Notes: generated from the letters alone by a model not told the origin. Shown: positions 7,891 to 21,955, counted from the first letter of the stretch. The stretch: 64,000 nucleotides of DNA from Actinomycetota bacterium (GCA_029979265.1 JAPOHW010000003.1:116987-180986); one strand, 5' to 3'. A program made the numbers and translations.

Positions 7891-9063
7891 ATGGTGACGA
7901 TCGTGCGTGACGAGGCGCCAGCCGTCTATCTCGACCATGCAGCGAGTACGCCCCTGCGCCCTGAAGCGCAGGCGGCGTGGCTCGAGGCGTCGGCGCGCCT
8001 TCACGCCAACCCCACCGGATCGCACCGTGCGGCACGAGCGGCGCGGCGGGCCCTCGATGACGCCCGCGACGATGTCGCCGCCGTGCTCGACCGACCGTCG
8101 AGCGAGGTCGTCTTCACGAGCGGTGGGAGTGAGGCCGACAACATGGCCATCCGCGGTGTGCTCGGTGCACGGGGCGGGACGGCGGTGTGTTCGGCCGGCG
8201 AACACCATGCCGTGCTCGAGCCGGTCGAACGCGCCGGCGGGGTCACCGTCGGGCTCGAAGCCGACGGCACGGTGTCGCCCGACCGCCTTGCCGACGTGCT
8301 GCGAGCCGAGGCGTCGGTGAGCGTCGTCTCGATCATGACGGTCAACAACGAAACCGGCGTGATCAACGACATCCCGGCATTGGTCGAGGTCACCCGGGCC
8401 TGTGCCCCGGACGCCGTCTTTCACACCGACGCCGTTCAGGCGATGAGCTGGCTCGATCTCCGCACACACGTGGCGAGCGCAGACCTGGTGTCGATCACCG
8501 GCCACAAACTTGGCGGACCGGTGGGCGTCGGTGCACTGCTCATGCGCGACGGTGTTGTGCTCGACCCGTTGATCTCGGGAGGCGGGCAGGAGCGCGGCCG
8601 TCGAGCCGGCACCCCGGACGTCGCCGGCGCAGTGGCATTTGCATCGGCGATCACCGCCACCGATGCCGAGCGCCCCGAGGCGAGACGACGACTCGGTGCT
8701 CTTCGTGACCGTCTCGTCGCCGGACTTCGATCGCAACTCGGCGGTCGGCTGATGGCGACCGTCCTCGACGGTGGTGCGCCGGTTGCTGCTGGCATCGCCC
8801 ATGTGATCGTGCGCGGCGTGGAGGCCGAGGCGCTGTTGTTCTTGCTCGACGCGGCTGGCCTGCAGGCGTCGGCGGCCTCGTCGTGTTCGAGCGGAGCGCA
8901 GGATCCCTCTCATGTCCTGGCTGCGATGGGCATCGATCGCATGGTCGCGCAGGGATCGCTTCGGTTGTCGCTCGGTCACACCTCGACCGAAGCCGACGTC
9001 GATGCTGCGCTTGCGATCATTCCACCGGCGGTCGAGCGGCTCACGGCGTGCGGAGGGGGTTGA
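7891..9063 (+). CDS. Cysteine desulfurase (IscS/NifS-like), probable sulfur donor for MnmA
   Basis: 390-residue PLP enzyme that removes sulfur from cysteine as a persulfide. The N-terminal YLDHAASTP motif, PLP lysine K206 in SITGHKLGGP and catalytic C332 in the mobile loop (SSCSSG) are all present. A short RRAGTPD signature near residue 240 is typical of IscS. The mnmA ATG begins one base after its stop, so this desulfurase very likely feeds tRNA 2-thiouridine formation, the NifZ-MnmA or IscS-MnmA arrangement. A general Fe-S assembly role is also possible, since no SUF operon lies in this window. Confidence 0.92.
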   Translation: MVTIVRDEAPAVYLDHAASTPLRPEAQAAWLEASARLHANPTGSHRAARAARRALDDARDDVAAVLDRPSSEVVFTSGGSEADNMAIRGVLGARGGTAVCSAGEHHAVLEPVERAGGVTVGLEADGTVSPDRLADVLRAEASVSVVSIMTVNNETGVINDIPALVEVTRACAPDAVFHTDAVQAMSWLDLRTHVASADLVSITGHKLGGPVGVGALLMRDGVVLDPLISGGGQERGRRAGTPDVAGAVAFASAITATDAERPEARRRLGALRDRLVAGLRSQLGGRLMATVLDGGAPVAAGIAHVIVRGVEAEALLFLLDAAGLQASAASSCSSGAQDPSHVLAAMGIDRMVAQGSLRLSLGHTSTEADVDAALAIIPPAVERLTACGGG

Positions 9064-9064
9064 G

Positions 9065-10132
9065 ATGACTGCTCGCCCACGCAGACCGGTGCTCGTGATG
9101 ATGTCGGGAGGCGTCGATTCGTCGGTCGCTGCTGCGTTGCTGCTCGATGCCGGCCACGACGTTGTCGGGGTCACGATGAAGCTCTGGGGAGGACCGTCCG
9201 ATACCGGTTGTTGCGCAGTGAGTGACGTCGACGATGCTCGACGGGTGGCTGACCGCCTCGGCATCGAGCATCACGTGTTCAACTTCGGTGACGACTTCGA
9301 ACGCAACGTGGTGGCCCCCTACGTCGACGACCACGCTGCCGGGCGCACGCCCAATCCGTGTATCGAATGCAACCGGCACCTCAAGTTCGACCGGCTTGTG
9401 CGTCGGGCCGATGCGCTCGGCTTCGAGCAAATCGCCACCGGGCATCACGCCCGCGTCGTCGAGACGGCCCACGGCCCGCGGCTTGCTCGTGGGGTCGACG
9501 ATGCGAAGGACCAGTCCTATGTGCTTCATGTGATCGAGGAGTCGGTGCTGCGACGGCTGTTGCTCCCGGTGGGAACGATGACCAAGAACGAGGTCCGGGC
9601 GATCGCGGCGGACCTCGACCTTCGGACGGCGACGAAACCGGAGAGTCAGGACGTCTGCTTCATCACCAATCAACACGGTCGCAAGGCGTTTCTCGGCGAT
9701 CGGATACCGCTGCGGTCGGCGGTTGTGCAGACCAGCGACGGCGACGACGTTGGCCGGGTCGAGGCGGTCGAGTTGGTGACGATCGGGCAACGCAAGGGGC
9801 TCGGGCTCGCAGGGGGTACCGATCCTCGGTATGTGATCGATGTCGACGCCGGCCGTGGTGGTCAGCCGGTGGTGACAGTGGGGGAGCGAGCTGATCTCGC
9901 CGTCGGTCACACGCCGCTCGAGTCGTGGCGCTGGGTCGGCCGTGTGCTCGACGACCGCGAGCTCAGCTTCCAGTGCTCCGCCCATGGTTCGCCAGCGCCT
10001 GGCCGCGTCATCGATGGTCGAGTCGAGTGGGCGGTTCCCCACCGCAAGATCGCCCTCGGGCAGAGCATCGTGGCCTACGACGCACAGGGGTGCGTGGTCG
10101 GCGGCGGCATCGCAGGCCGCCTGCCGCTCTGA
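9065..10132 (+). CDS. mnmA: tRNA-specific 2-thiouridylase MnmA
   Basis: 355 residues. Adenylates and thiolates U34 of Glu, Gln and Lys tRNAs. PP-loop MSGGVDSS at residues 13-20. The first catalytic cysteine lies in NPCIECNRHLKF and the second in ESQDVCFI, together forming the sulfur-transfer pair. The C-terminal beta-barrel is present. The ATG at 9065 is chosen because it starts the PP-loop domain and sits directly after the desulfurase stop. An upstream extension of the frame overlaps that gene and is rejected. Confidence 0.95.
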   Translation: MTARPRRPVLVMMSGGVDSSVAAALLLDAGHDVVGVTMKLWGGPSDTGCCAVSDVDDARRVADRLGIEHHVFNFGDDFERNVVAPYVDDHAAGRTPNPCIECNRHLKFDRLVRRADALGFEQIATGHHARVVETAHGPRLARGVDDAKDQSYVLHVIEESVLRRLLLPVGTMTKNEVRAIAADLDLRTATKPESQDVCFITNQHGRKAFLGDRIPLRSAVVQTSDGDDVGRVEAVELVTIGQRKGLGLAGGTDPRYVIDVDAGRGGQPVVTVGERADLAVGHTPLESWRWVGRVLDDRELSFQCSAHGSPAPGRVIDGRVEWAVPHRKIALGQSIVAYDAQGCVVGGGIAGRLPL

Positions 10133-13753
<3,621 letters not shown>

Positions 13754-13761
<8 letters not shown>

Positions 13762-14182
13762 CGGTGAAGTTCCAGTCGATGGTCTCCGTTTCGCCCGGAC
13801 GAGCGATTTCTTCGTACACCGCCATCGCGCAGTTGTCGTCGGCTGCGAGGGCTTCGATCAACTGGCCTGTGCCGGGGGTGAACAGGTATTGCTGCAGGCC
13901 CTCGACGTAACGGGTTTGACTGGTCACATCCACGCCGAACTGGCACGTGCTGTTGGGTGAGATCGTCAACCGAACCAGGCGGTACCCGGGCGCGAGATCG
14001 ATCCCGACCTGTTGTTGTTGGAGGACCTCGTCACCGCGCTGCGGGACGATGCCGTCGATTCCGGGTGCATTCAGGACGGAAATGTCGCCACGATCGTTCC
14101 CGCCCACCAAGGAGGCAACGACGAACATTGCGATTCCGAGGCCGAGAAGAGTCGAGAAGATGATGTACTGACGTCGCTGCAC
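13754..14182 (-). CDS. Small membrane-anchored protein of unknown function
   Basis: 142 residues from a GTG. A short basic N-terminus is followed by one hydrophobic helix (residues 6-27, IIFSTLLGLGIAMFVVASLV) and an exported-looking soluble domain with two cysteines (TCQF and DDNC) that could form a disulfide. A glutamine run (LQQQQ) sits before the domain core. No family recognised. CAGAAT 6 nt before the GTG is a possible leaderless -10 box. It is divergent from the PASTA kinase 88 bp away, which may hint at a cell-envelope role. Confidence 0.62.
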
Positions 14183-14256
14183 GTCATGATTCTGGCAGAA
14201 CGGCGCGCACTAGTCGCTGCCGGGTGGGGAGCCACCAGCGGTTGCCGAGGGCCGGT

Positions 14257-14262
14257 TACGTT
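14257..14262 (+). promoter_or_regulatory. Leaderless -10 box (TACGTT) of the PASTA kinase
   Basis: TACGTT is 8 nt before the ATG at 14271. It decides between that ATG and an upstream in-frame TTG at 14262, which would overlap the box itself. Confidence 0.45.
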
Positions 14263-14270
14263 TGACGTCG

Positions 14271-16124
14271 ATGTCCGCCTTCCCCCCTGTCGGCGAGATC
14301 GGCCGTGTGCTCGGCGGTCGATATCGACTCGTGACGCCGATCGGCGCCGGCGCATCGGCGCGTGTCTATCTCGCAGACGACATCACGTTGCGCCGCCGGG
14401 TGGCTGTCAAGGTGCTCCACCCCGGACTTGCGGACGATCCGGCATTTCTCCGTCGCTTCCAAGCCGAAGCCCAGTCGGCTGCATCGCTGAACAGTCCCTA
14501 CGTGCTCGGCGTCTACGACTGGGGCCACGATGACGTTGCCTATCTGGTGACCGAATATCTCGGTGGAGGGAGTCTTCGGTCGCTGCTCGACGCAGGTCAC
14601 CGGCTTTCGCCGAGCCAGGCGCTGCTGCTCGGTCTCGAGGGTGCTCGGGGCCTCGACTACGCGCACGACCGCGGGTTGGTCCATCGCGACATCAAGCCCG
14701 GGAACCTGCTGTTCGGCGATGACGGACGACTCCGTATCGCAGACTTCGGGTTGGCACGCGCCATCGCAGAAGCCGGGTGGACCGACGAAGCCGGGTCACT
14801 GGTCGGCACGGCGCGCTATGCCGCACCCGAGCAGGCGCGTGGTGAACGAGTCGGGCCCGCCAGCGACATCTTTGCGCTGGCGTTGTCGATCAACGAATCG
14901 GTGAGTGGCTCGGTCCCGTTCACGAACGACAGCGTCGTTGCCACCTTGATGGCGCGAACCGAACAGCCATTCGAGCCCGACCCGGATCTGGGGCCCCTCG
15001 TTTCTCTCCTGCGCACAGCAGGTGCGCTCGATCCAGCGGATCGACCCGCAGCGGGAGAGCTTGCCGAAGCCTTTCTGGCGGCAGCATCGAACCTGCCACC
15101 TCCCGCTCCGTTGCCGCTCGCCGGTGTGGGGGTAGACGTCGACGCAGTGCTCGAGCCCACCGAACACGGCACGTCGCATGTTTCGCCGTCGCCGCTGGCG
15201 CGCGGTGCGGTCGAGGAGACGGCGCCCGCTCGACGATGGCCGTGGGCCCTGCTCCTCGCCGCCATCATCACTCTCGTGGCGGCCACTGCGACGAGTGCAT
15301 GGCGAAGCGAGACGGAACCCCTTGCCGTCGTGCCCGACGTCGAGGGCCTGGACCGCATGACTGCGGTCGCCGAACTGGCGACGTTCGGCTGGGAGCTCGA
15401 CATTGTCGACGTGAGGGAAGCGAACACTGAGCTCGACGAGGTCGTGCGAGTCGACCCTCCGCCGGGCCGAGCGCTTGCGGACGGCGAGACCGTGCGGCTC
15501 TTCGTGTCCCTCGGTGAGCCACTGGTCGTCGTGCCGGAGTCGATCGGTCTGTCGATCACCGATGCCGCTGATCGGCTCACCGCTGCAGGCTTCACGGTCG
15601 GCGAGATCAGCGAGGCCGCCGATGAGACGGTGGCCTCGGGGCTGGTGCTCGCGTTGGTCACGCCGGGAGGCGCAGTCGAACTCGAGCCCGGCACCGTCGT
15701 CGACCTGGTCGTCTCCACCGGCCCGCAGGACCGGACCGTGCCGGACATGGTGGCCAGCGGCGATGCAGCCGACGCGATCGTCCAACTGGCAGCACTTCGG
15801 CTGACGGCCACCGAAGTGCGCGAGTTCGACGAGACGATCCCAGCCGGTGAGATCATCCGTTACGAGCCTCCTCCCGGCACCATCGTCCCGGTCGGGACAG
15901 ATGTCGTGATCGTCGTGTCCGACGGGCCTCGCCCTCGGCCCGTTCCCGACGTGATCGGCCTCGATGTTGCGGACGCCACGGAGATCCTCGAAGCCGACGG
16001 CTTCGTCGTCGTCGGGGTGCTCGGCTCGCCCTCGCTTCCGGTGTTGGCGACCGACCCGGCGGCGGGTGAGGTCCGCAGCAAGGGGACGGAGATCGTGATC
16101 GCGACCAGCCTCACCGGCGACTGA
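14271..16124 (+). CDS. Serine/threonine protein kinase with four PASTA domains (PknB type)
   Basis: 617 residues. Hanks kinase domain, residues 17-270: VAVKVL (K47), HRDIKPGN (D140), DFG (D158) and an activation loop ending GTARYAAPE. A juxtamembrane linker, one transmembrane helix (about 323-343) and an extracellular region of four PASTA repeats from about 352 to the end follow. PASTA repeats sense peptidoglycan fragments or lipid II, and the kinase would control cell wall growth and division. Unlike PknB of mycobacteria it is not next to ftsW, pbpA or a phosphatase gene. Confidence 0.9.
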   Translation: MSAFPPVGEIGRVLGGRYRLVTPIGAGASARVYLADDITLRRRVAVKVLHPGLADDPAFLRRFQAEAQSAASLNSPYVLGVYDWGHDDVAYLVTEYLGGGSLRSLLDAGHRLSPSQALLLGLEGARGLDYAHDRGLVHRDIKPGNLLFGDDGRLRIADFGLARAIAEAGWTDEAGSLVGTARYAAPEQARGERVGPASDIFALALSINESVSGSVPFTNDSVVATLMARTEQPFEPDPDLGPLVSLLRTAGALDPADRPAAGELAEAFLAAASNLPPPAPLPLAGVGVDVDAVLEPTEHGTSHVSPSPLARGAVEETAPARRWPWALLLAAIITLVAATATSAWRSETEPLAVVPDVEGLDRMTAVAELATFGWELDIVDVREANTELDEVVRVDPPPGRALADGETVRLFVSLGEPLVVVPESIGLSITDAADRLTAAGFTVGEISEAADETVASGLVLALVTPGGAVELEPGTVVDLVVSTGPQDRTVPDMVASGDAADAIVQLAALRLTATEVREFDETIPAGEIIRYEPPPGTIVPVGTDVVIVVSDGPRPRPVPDVIGLDVADATEILEADGFVVVGVLGSPSLPVLATDPAAGEVRSKGTEIVIATSLTGD

Positions 16125-16163
16125 CCCAGGCGGGCACCGGCTCGGGCTCGATGATCTCGTGCT

Positions 16164-16628
16164 CTAGTGCTCGGTGATCGCGTCCACTCGTTCGATCAGC
16201 TCACGGACGACGTCAGGTGCAGTGGTGTCGCCCGGGCTGCCACCCGAGGGCGGCGCCAAGATCGACGCAAGGGCGAGAATCTTCGACGAATCGCCCGTGA
16301 GTTTGATGGCGCCACCGAACAACGCTGGCATGACCTGGGTCGGGTCGCGATCGATGAACAGTTGTTTCGCCAAGGCCCAGGGCACCTCGATCCCGAAGTC
16401 TGCGTTGTCGAGATGACCCTCCTCGATCAAGAGCGCAGGGCCGGTGGTGTCGATGTGTCCGAGAATCGACTCGTCGGCGAATGGCGGATCGGTGACCGTG
16501 ACGTTGGCGGCGAGCTGCAGTGCTGCATCCGCGGTGGCGTTCGCAGCCTCGGCCTCGTGTTCGGCATAGTCGGCGCGGAGTGCCCGCATGGCGGTGATCC
16601 ACTCGGGACTCAGAAAGGGGTAGCGCAT
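16164..16628 (-). CDS. SCP2 sterol-binding-domain-like protein
   Basis: 154 residues from the ATG at 16626-16628. The opening MRYPFLSPEWITAMRAL and the later AKQLFIDRDPTQVMPALFGGAIKLTGDSSKILAL resemble the alkyl-sulfatase C-terminal/SCP2 lipid-transfer fold, in which the last motif (M..AL..G.I...GD...L) is conserved. Such proteins bind hydrophobic ligands in a small tunnel; the ligand is unknown. TACTCT 7 nt before the ATG is a candidate leaderless box. Divergent from gatC. Confidence 0.65.
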   Translation of the reverse strand: MRYPFLSPEWITAMRALRADYAEHEAEAANATADAALQLAANVTVTDPPFADESILGHIDTTGPALLIEEGHLDNADFGIEVPWALAKQLFIDRDPTQVMPALFGGAIKLTGDSSKILALASILAPPSGGSPGDTTAPDVVRELIERVDAITEH

Positions 16629-16690
16629 CGCCTCCAGAGTATGGGAACACCGGCTGAGGTAACGCACCGTGCAGCATCCGAACGGCCCCG

Positions 16691-16696
16691 TATCCT
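16691..16696 (+). promoter_or_regulatory. Leaderless -10 box (TATCCT) of gatCAB
   Basis: TATCCT is followed by 7 nt and the gatC ATG at 16704, and is the only promoter-like element before the three overlapping gat genes. Confidence 0.5.
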
Positions 16697-16703
16697 TCAG
16701 CGC

Positions 16704-17006
16704 ATGTCCGAACGCATCACTCGCGACGAAGTGATCCATGTGGCGAGACTTGCTCGTCTCGAGCTGACCGAAGCCGAGATCGATGAATTCACCGGCCAAC
16801 TCGGTGACATCCTCGAGCACGCTGCCGACGTCGAGGCTCTCGACGTGGGGGACATCGAGCCCACCTCACACCCACTGCCGATGACCAATGTGTTGCGCCC
16901 CGACGTGCGGCGCCCGTCGCTCGCACGTGACGAGTTCTTGGCACAGGCCCCGGCAGCCGAGTCCGGACAGTTCCGAGTACCCCCGATCCTGGGCGAGGAG
17001 CCATGA
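16704..17006 (+). CDS. gatC: Asp-tRNA(Asn)/Glu-tRNA(Gln) amidotransferase subunit C
   Basis: 100 residues with the family pattern [20 protein letters not shown] near the N-terminus and LRPD in the second half. GatC wraps around GatA and bridges it to GatB in the GatCAB complex, which corrects misacylated Glu-tRNA(Gln) and Asp-tRNA(Asn). Start set by the TATCCT box. It ends with a 4-bp ATGA overlap into gatA. Confidence 0.93.
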   Translation: MSERITRDEVIHVARLARLELTEAEIDEFTGQLGDILEHAADVEALDVGDIEPTSHPLPMTNVLRPDVRRPSLARDEFLAQAPAAESGQFRVPPILGEEP

Positions 17007-18460
17007 GCGCGCTCGGTATCGCTGCGGCCGTCCGGAGCGGGGAGCGTTCTGCCGTGGAGGTCGTCGAGGAGTACCTCGACCGCATCGAGACGCTCGATGC
17101 GGAACTGAACGCGTTCAATCTCGTGATGGCCGACGAGGCGCGGAGGGTGGCGGCAGCCGTCGACGAACGCATTGCTGCCGGCGATGATCCCGGGCCCCTG
17201 GCCGGTGTGCCGGTCGCCTTGAAAGACAACATGTGCACGAGGGGCATTGCGACAACGTGCAGCTCGAAAATCCTCGAGGGCTGGGAACCGCCCTACGACG
17301 CAACCGTTGTCGAGCGCCTGGCAGCTGCGGGTGCCGTCGCAGTGGGAAAGACCAACCTCGACGAATTCGCCATGGGGTCCTCGACAGAGAACTCGGCGTT
17401 CGGTCCGACTCGCAACCCACTCGACACCGGACGGGTACCCGGCGGCTCCAGCGGTGGCTCGGCGGCTGCGGTTGCAGCCGATCTCGCGCCGATCTCGCTC
17501 GGATCCGACACGGGCGGCTCGATCCGTCAGCCTGCTGCGTTCTGCGGTGTCGTCGGGATGAAACCGACCTACGGAGCGGTGTCTCGTTACGGCCTGATCG
17601 CGTTCGGCTCGTCGCTCGATCAGATCGGACCGTTCTCCACCTCCGTGGCCGACTCCGCTGCTGTCCTGGAGGTGATCGGCGGTCACGACCCCCTCGACTC
17701 GACCTCGATCGATGCTCCGGCGTTCGATCTTCGATCCGTGCTCGATCGCGGCGTCGACGGAATGCGGATCGGCATTCTGCGCGAGCTCAGCGGTGGCCCT
17801 GGCAGCGTCGACGGCATTGCACCGGATGTGCAGGCCTGCACGACCGCCGCAGCGGAAGCTCTCGAAGCAGCAGGTGCGAGGGTGCAAGACGTGTCGGTTC
17901 CGTCGGCCACGCTCGGGCTTTCCGCCTACTACCTCGTCGCCCCCGCCGAGGCCTCGTCGAACCTCAGTCGCTTCGATGGAGTCCGGTACGGCCTTCGAGC
18001 CGATGCGCCAACCACCGGTGCAATGATGACCGCAACCCGTACCGCAGGGTTCGGTCCTGAGGTCAAGCGGCGGATCATGCTCGGGACGTATGCACTGTCG
18101 GCGGGGTACTACGATGCGTTCTACGGCAAGGCGCTGAAGGTGCGTACCTTGATGCTGGCCGAGTTTGCTGCGGCGTACGAGCAGGTCGATCTGCTGCTCA
18201 CGCCGACGGCGCCAACGACGGCGTTTCGGCTCGGCGAACGCACGGCCGACCCGATGACGATGTACGTCAACGATGTGTGCACGATCCCGTCGAACCTCAC
18301 CGGTCACCCGGGAATATCGGTGCCGTTCGGGGTTGGTGACGATGCCATGCCGGTCGGCATCCAGCTTCTCGGTCCTGCCTTGAGCGAGCCGACCCTCTAT
18401 CGAGCGGCCGCGGTGCTCGAAGCCTCGGCCCCCGACCCCGCCGGGAAGGAGGGTCGATGA
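17003..18460 (+). CDS. gatA: Asp-tRNA(Asn)/Glu-tRNA(Gln) amidotransferase subunit A
   Basis: 485-residue amidase-signature enzyme that releases ammonia from glutamine. Catalytic triad elements visible: lysine in VALKDNMC, the first serine in the [12 protein letters not shown] stretch and the nucleophilic serine in [14 protein letters not shown]. Full length for the family. Overlaps gatC upstream and gatB downstream by 4 bp each, so the three subunits are made in step. Confidence 0.96.
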   Translation: MSALGIAAAVRSGERSAVEVVEEYLDRIETLDAELNAFNLVMADEARRVAAAVDERIAAGDDPGPLAGVPVALKDNMCTRGIATTCSSKILEGWEPPYDATVVERLAAAGAVAVGKTNLDEFAMGSSTENSAFGPTRNPLDTGRVPGGSSGGSAAAVAADLAPISLGSDTGGSIRQPAAFCGVVGMKPTYGAVSRYGLIAFGSSLDQIGPFSTSVADSAAVLEVIGGHDPLDSTSIDAPAFDLRSVLDRGVDGMRIGILRELSGGPGSVDGIAPDVQACTTAAAEALEAAGARVQDVSVPSATLGLSAYYLVAPAEASSNLSRFDGVRYGLRADAPTTGAMMTATRTAGFGPEVKRRIMLGTYALSAGYYDAFYGKALKVRTLMLAEFAAAYEQVDLLLTPTAPTTAFRLGERTADPMTMYVNDVCTIPSNLTGHPGISVPFGVGDDAMPVGIQLLGPALSEPTLYRAAAVLEASAPDPAGKEGR

Positions 18461-19908
18461 GCGGTCTGCACGAGTCTGCGCTGCCCGACGAATGGGAACT
18501 CGTCGTCGGCCTCGAGGTTCATGTCGAGCTCGCCACGCAAACGAAACTGTTCTGCGGATGCGCCAACGAGTTCTCGACCGAACCCAACACGAATGTCTGC
18601 CCCACCTGTCTCGGTCTGCCAGGCTCGTTACCGGTGATGAACGAGACCGCGGTCGAGTTCGCAATGCGCCTCGGTCGGGCCCTCGGCTGCGAGATCCACC
18701 CGTCGGTCATGGCGCGGAAGAACTACTTCTATCCCGACATGGCCAAGGATTTTCAGACGACCCAGTACGACCAGCCGACCAGTCGTGACGGCGAACTCGT
18801 GCTCGCCGACGGAACCGTCGTCGGTATCGAGCGGGCCCACATCGAAGAGGATGCCGGCAAGACCACGCACGTCGGCGGGGGTGGGCGGATCAACGATGCG
18901 CAGTACTCGCTGGTCGACTACAACCGGGCTGGCGTCCCGTTGGTCGAAATCGTGAGTCGCCCCGACATTCGCACCGTCGACCACGCCAAGGCCTACGTCT
19001 CCGAGCTCCGAGACATCCTTCTTGCCATCGAGGTCAGCGACGCCAAGATGGAAGAGGGTTCGATGCGGGTCGACGCAAACGTGTCGGTTCGCCCGGCCGG
19101 CTCGGACGAGCTTCGAACCCGGTGCGAATTGAAGAACATCAACTCGATCCGTTCACTCGGGAGGGCGATCGAGTACGAGGCTCGCCGGCATGTCGACCTC
19201 TACGAGTCGGGCGAAGCTCCTCGGCAAGAGACCCGCCACTGGGACGAGGACGGTGGCCGCTCGACCGCCGGACGGTCCAAGGAGGACGCCGACGACTATC
19301 GGTACTTCCAAGAGCCCGATCTCGTGCCGCTCGCCCCGTCGGCCGACCACATCGCCGAAATCGACGCAGCACTGCCAATCTTGCCCGCAGCCCGACGGGC
19401 CCGGCTCGCTGCGCTCTCCAGCGTTGCAGACGATGTGCTTGTGACGGTTGTGGAACGCGGCCAAGACGCACTGGCGCTGGGTGCGATCGAGGCGGGAGCC
19501 GATCCCGACAAGGTGCTGACTCGGATCCAGAACGACCTCGCGGTCGACGATTGGTCCGCAGTGAAGTCAGAGACGTTGGCGACCGTGTTGCAGATGGAGT
19601 CGAGTGGCGAACTGTCGGCCACGCAGACCAAACAGGTCCTTGCCGACATGGCGGCGGGGTTGCACGGTGGCGATCCGAAGGCGATCGCAGCGTCGCACGG
19701 CTTCGAGGCGATGGCATCCGATGCACTCGATGCGCTCGTCGATCAACTCATCGCCGATCACCCCGATGAATGGACCCGTTTCACCACTGGTGACGAGAGC
19801 GACCGAAAGAAGATGCAAGGGTTTTTCACCGGTCAGATCATGAAGGCCTCGAAGGGTCAGGCCGACGGACGTGCGGTGGCCGAGCTCCTCGGCCGCAAGT
19901 CGACGTAG
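18457..19908 (+). CDS. gatB: Asp-tRNA(Asn)/Glu-tRNA(Gln) amidotransferase subunit B
   Basis: 483 residues. GatB activates the misacylated tRNA by phosphorylation and receives ammonia from GatA. The start [16 protein letters not shown], cysteine motif CPTCLGLPG and the signature [14 protein letters not shown] are present. The C-terminal YqeY-like helical domain, which binds the tRNA D-loop, runs from about residue 330. Its ATG overlaps the gatA stop. A hairpin follows 16 bp after the stop. Confidence 0.96.
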   Translation: MSGLHESALPDEWELVVGLEVHVELATQTKLFCGCANEFSTEPNTNVCPTCLGLPGSLPVMNETAVEFAMRLGRALGCEIHPSVMARKNYFYPDMAKDFQTTQYDQPTSRDGELVLADGTVVGIERAHIEEDAGKTTHVGGGGRINDAQYSLVDYNRAGVPLVEIVSRPDIRTVDHAKAYVSELRDILLAIEVSDAKMEEGSMRVDANVSVRPAGSDELRTRCELKNINSIRSLGRAIEYEARRHVDLYESGEAPRQETRHWDEDGGRSTAGRSKEDADDYRYFQEPDLVPLAPSADHIAEIDAALPILPAARRARLAALSSVADDVLVTVVERGQDALALGAIEAGADPDKVLTRIQNDLAVDDWSAVKSETLATVLQMESSGELSATQTKQVLADMAAGLHGGDPKAIAASHGFEAMASDALDALVDQLIADHPDEWTRFTTGDESDRKKMQGFFTGQIMKASKGQADGRAVAELLGRKST

Positions 19909-19924
19909 CTGGCGTGAGGGCCGT

Positions 19925-19943
19925 GCGACACGAGATGTGTCGC
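19925..19943. terminator. Hairpin between convergent gatB and MATE gene
   Basis: GCGACAC-GAGAT-GTGTCGC forms a perfect 7-bp stem with a 5-nt loop in the 51-bp gap between convergent stop codons. There is no T tract, as with other such hairpins in this window. Confidence 0.5.
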
Positions 19944-19959
19944 GAAGCACAGGCTGCGT

Positions 19960-21309
19960 TCAGGCCCGGGTCGCGCCGGTGATCGCCCAGGCATCGGTTC
20001 GGTAGCGCCACAGGAGCGTGGCAGCGCGAACGGTCATCCATGCGCCGAGGGCACCCCACAGCCAGCCGATACCGAGATCGAGCCACAGCACGCTGAACGC
20101 CCACGGCACCAGAACCGCAGTGGCGGTGACCATGGCGACGGCGAGGAAGCGGAGATCGCCGGCGCCGATCAGGATGCCGTCGAGCGCGAAGACAATGCCG
20201 TTGACCGGTTGCCAGGCCGCGACGTGGATGAACAGGAAGGCGGCGAGCGAGACCACCTCGGGATCGTCCGAGAACACATCGGGCAACACCGGAATCAAGG
20301 CGAACACGATCGCAGCCATCGCAAACCCACCCCACCAGCCCCACTGGATCATCCGATCACCGAGTCGGCGAGCCTCGTGCGCATCACCGGCGCCGAGGGC
20401 ATGGCCGATCATCGCCTGCGCCGCGATCGCCACTGCGTCGAGCGAGAGGGCGAGAATGCTCCAGATCTGGAACGCAATCTCGTGAGCAGCCAGGTCGTCG
20501 GTGCCGATGCGTGCGGCGACGGCGACGGTCACGGTGATCCCACCTCTGAGCGCAGCTGTGCGCATGAGGAGGTCGACACCGGCACCGGCGAGTTTGCCGA
20601 TGATCTTCCAGTCCGGTGCGAGTCCGACATCGTGTTGGGTGACCGCACGGGCGATCCACCAGCAGTACGCACCAGCTCCGATCCACTGGGCGATCACGGT
20701 CGACAGCGCCGACGCACCAATGCCGTACGAGAATCCATAGATCAGTACCAGTTCGACGACGAGGTTGAACACGGCGGTGCCGACAGCCACGTACAGCGGC
20801 CGTTTCGTGTCCTGCAGCCCCCGCAGGTAGCCGACACCGGCCAGGACCATCAGCATCGGGGGAACGCCCAGCAGTGAGATCCGGAGGTAGATCTCGGCAT
20901 TGACGGCCGTCTCCCCTGTGCCACCCATGAGCGAGATGAGTGCATCTCGGGCGAGATAGGTCACTGCGGCGATGACGAGACCGACGCCGAATGCAAGCCA
21001 CAAGCTCTGAACAGCCTGATGGGCGGCTTGGCGGTGTTCACCCGCTCCCAGCAGGCGCGAGACGGCAGAGGTGGTGCCATAGGCAAGGAAGATGAAGACG
21101 GCGAAGGCGATCAGCAGCAGCGACGACGCAAGGGCCAGACCGGCGAGTTCGGGCGTCCCCAGATGCCCTACGACCGCAGTGTCGGCGAGGATGTAGAGGG
21201 GTTCGGCCACGAGGGCACCGAGCGCCGGAAAGGCGAGTGCGACGATGCGTCGGTCGGTGTCGGTCCAGCGGGGACGGCCGGGCATGAAGAGACCAATCAC
21301 CCGCTGCAC
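19960..21309 (-). CDS. MATE family multidrug/cation efflux transporter
   Basis: 449 residues with about 12 hydrophobic segments in two homologous halves. The N-terminal half has the typical ALPALGALVAEPLYILADTAVVGHLGTPELAGLAL and the second half a matching pattern, as in NorM/DinF proteins. Exports drugs or metabolites using Na+ or H+. The DinF branch is possible, but there is no SOS box nearby. Start uncertain between GTG 21309 and ATG 21285; neither has a clear ribosome binding site. The next 100 bp to the nucleotidyltransferase hold no gene. Confidence 0.9.
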   Translation of the reverse strand: MQRVIGLFMPGRPRWTDTDRRIVALAFPALGALVAEPLYILADTAVVGHLGTPELAGLALASSLLLIAFAVFIFLAYGTTSAVSRLLGAGEHRQAAHQAVQSLWLAFGVGLVIAAVTYLARDALISLMGGTGETAVNAEIYLRISLLGVPPMLMVLAGVGYLRGLQDTKRPLYVAVGTAVFNLVVELVLIYGFSYGIGASALSTVIAQWIGAGAYCWWIARAVTQHDVGLAPDWKIIGKLAGAGVDLLMRTAALRGGITVTVAVAARIGTDDLAAHEIAFQIWSILALSLDAVAIAAQAMIGHALGAGDAHEARRLGDRMIQWGWWGGFAMAAIVFALIPVLPDVFSDDPEVVSLAAFLFIHVAAWQPVNGIVFALDGILIGAGDLRFLAVAMVTATAVLVPWAFSVLWLDLGIGWLWGALGAWMTVRAATLLWRYRTDAWAITGATRA

Positions 21310-21412
21310 GCTACTGGTGGGTCCACGCTCCGTCCGTCATCGAGTTCGGGCGGTGCCGATGTGTACCCACGTCTGCGGTCGCCGGCTGCGCAGCGGGCGG
21401 TGACGGCCGGCG

Positions 21413-21955
21413 CTAGCCCCAGGCTCCGGTTGCCTCATGGTGCGCTCGCGCCTGGGGTGTCATCCATTCGGTTCGACCGGCCCGAACCGCTGACGACGAG
21501 ATGTCGAGCAACCCTGGCGGCACCGGCAAGCGATGTGCATCCGGGACGGAGAACCCGGCCCGGGGGGCCAGGGCCAGAGCGGGAAGCGAGGCGATCGCTG
21601 CATCTCGCTCGGTCGGCCCTGCATACCAACTGACATCGTTGATCTGCTGCCATTTGTCGGCACCCATGACGACGACGTCGTAGCCATCGGCGATGTCGGC
21701 AATCAGCTGGTGCTCGGTCACGATCACACCGAGCCCGTCGACGGCAGCCACCGAGGCCATGATCACGGCCAGACGCTCGTCGAAGGTCGGCTGCGTGACC
21801 CGGTCCTTCCCGAGAGCCGACAGCGAAACGGCAAGATCGACCCGATCGAGTCCGTGGACCGAACGGGCGGTCAGGGCGATCTCCATGTGTGCGACCGTCG
21901 GGGGATCGAACGATCCCGGATACACACCGAGTCGCCGGGGGGACGCAGGAGTCAC
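21413..21955 (-). CDS. Nicotinate-nucleotide adenylyltransferase-like nucleotidyltransferase
   Basis: 180 residues from the GTG at 21955. The opening RLGVYPGSFDPPTVAHMEIA is the nucleotidyltransferase GSFDPxxxxH signature, though the usual HxGH is reduced to TVAH. The C-terminal ISSSAVRAG matches the ISSTxIR nucleotide-binding motif. Closest families are NadD and CoaD. VVVMGADKWQQIND resembles NadD but the substrate part is divergent, so the exact nucleotide is uncertain. An upstream extension of the frame crosses the ilv leader and is rejected. The start codon abuts the ATG of the putative ilv leader peptide on the other strand. Confidence 0.72.
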   Translation of the reverse strand: MTPASPRRLGVYPGSFDPPTVAHMEIALTARSVHGLDRVDLAVSLSALGKDRVTQPTFDERLAVIMASVAAVDGLGVIVTEHQLIADIADGYDVVVMGADKWQQINDVSWYAGPTERDAAIASLPALALAPRAGFSVPDAHRLPVPPGLLDISSSAVRAGRTEWMTPQARAHHEATGAWG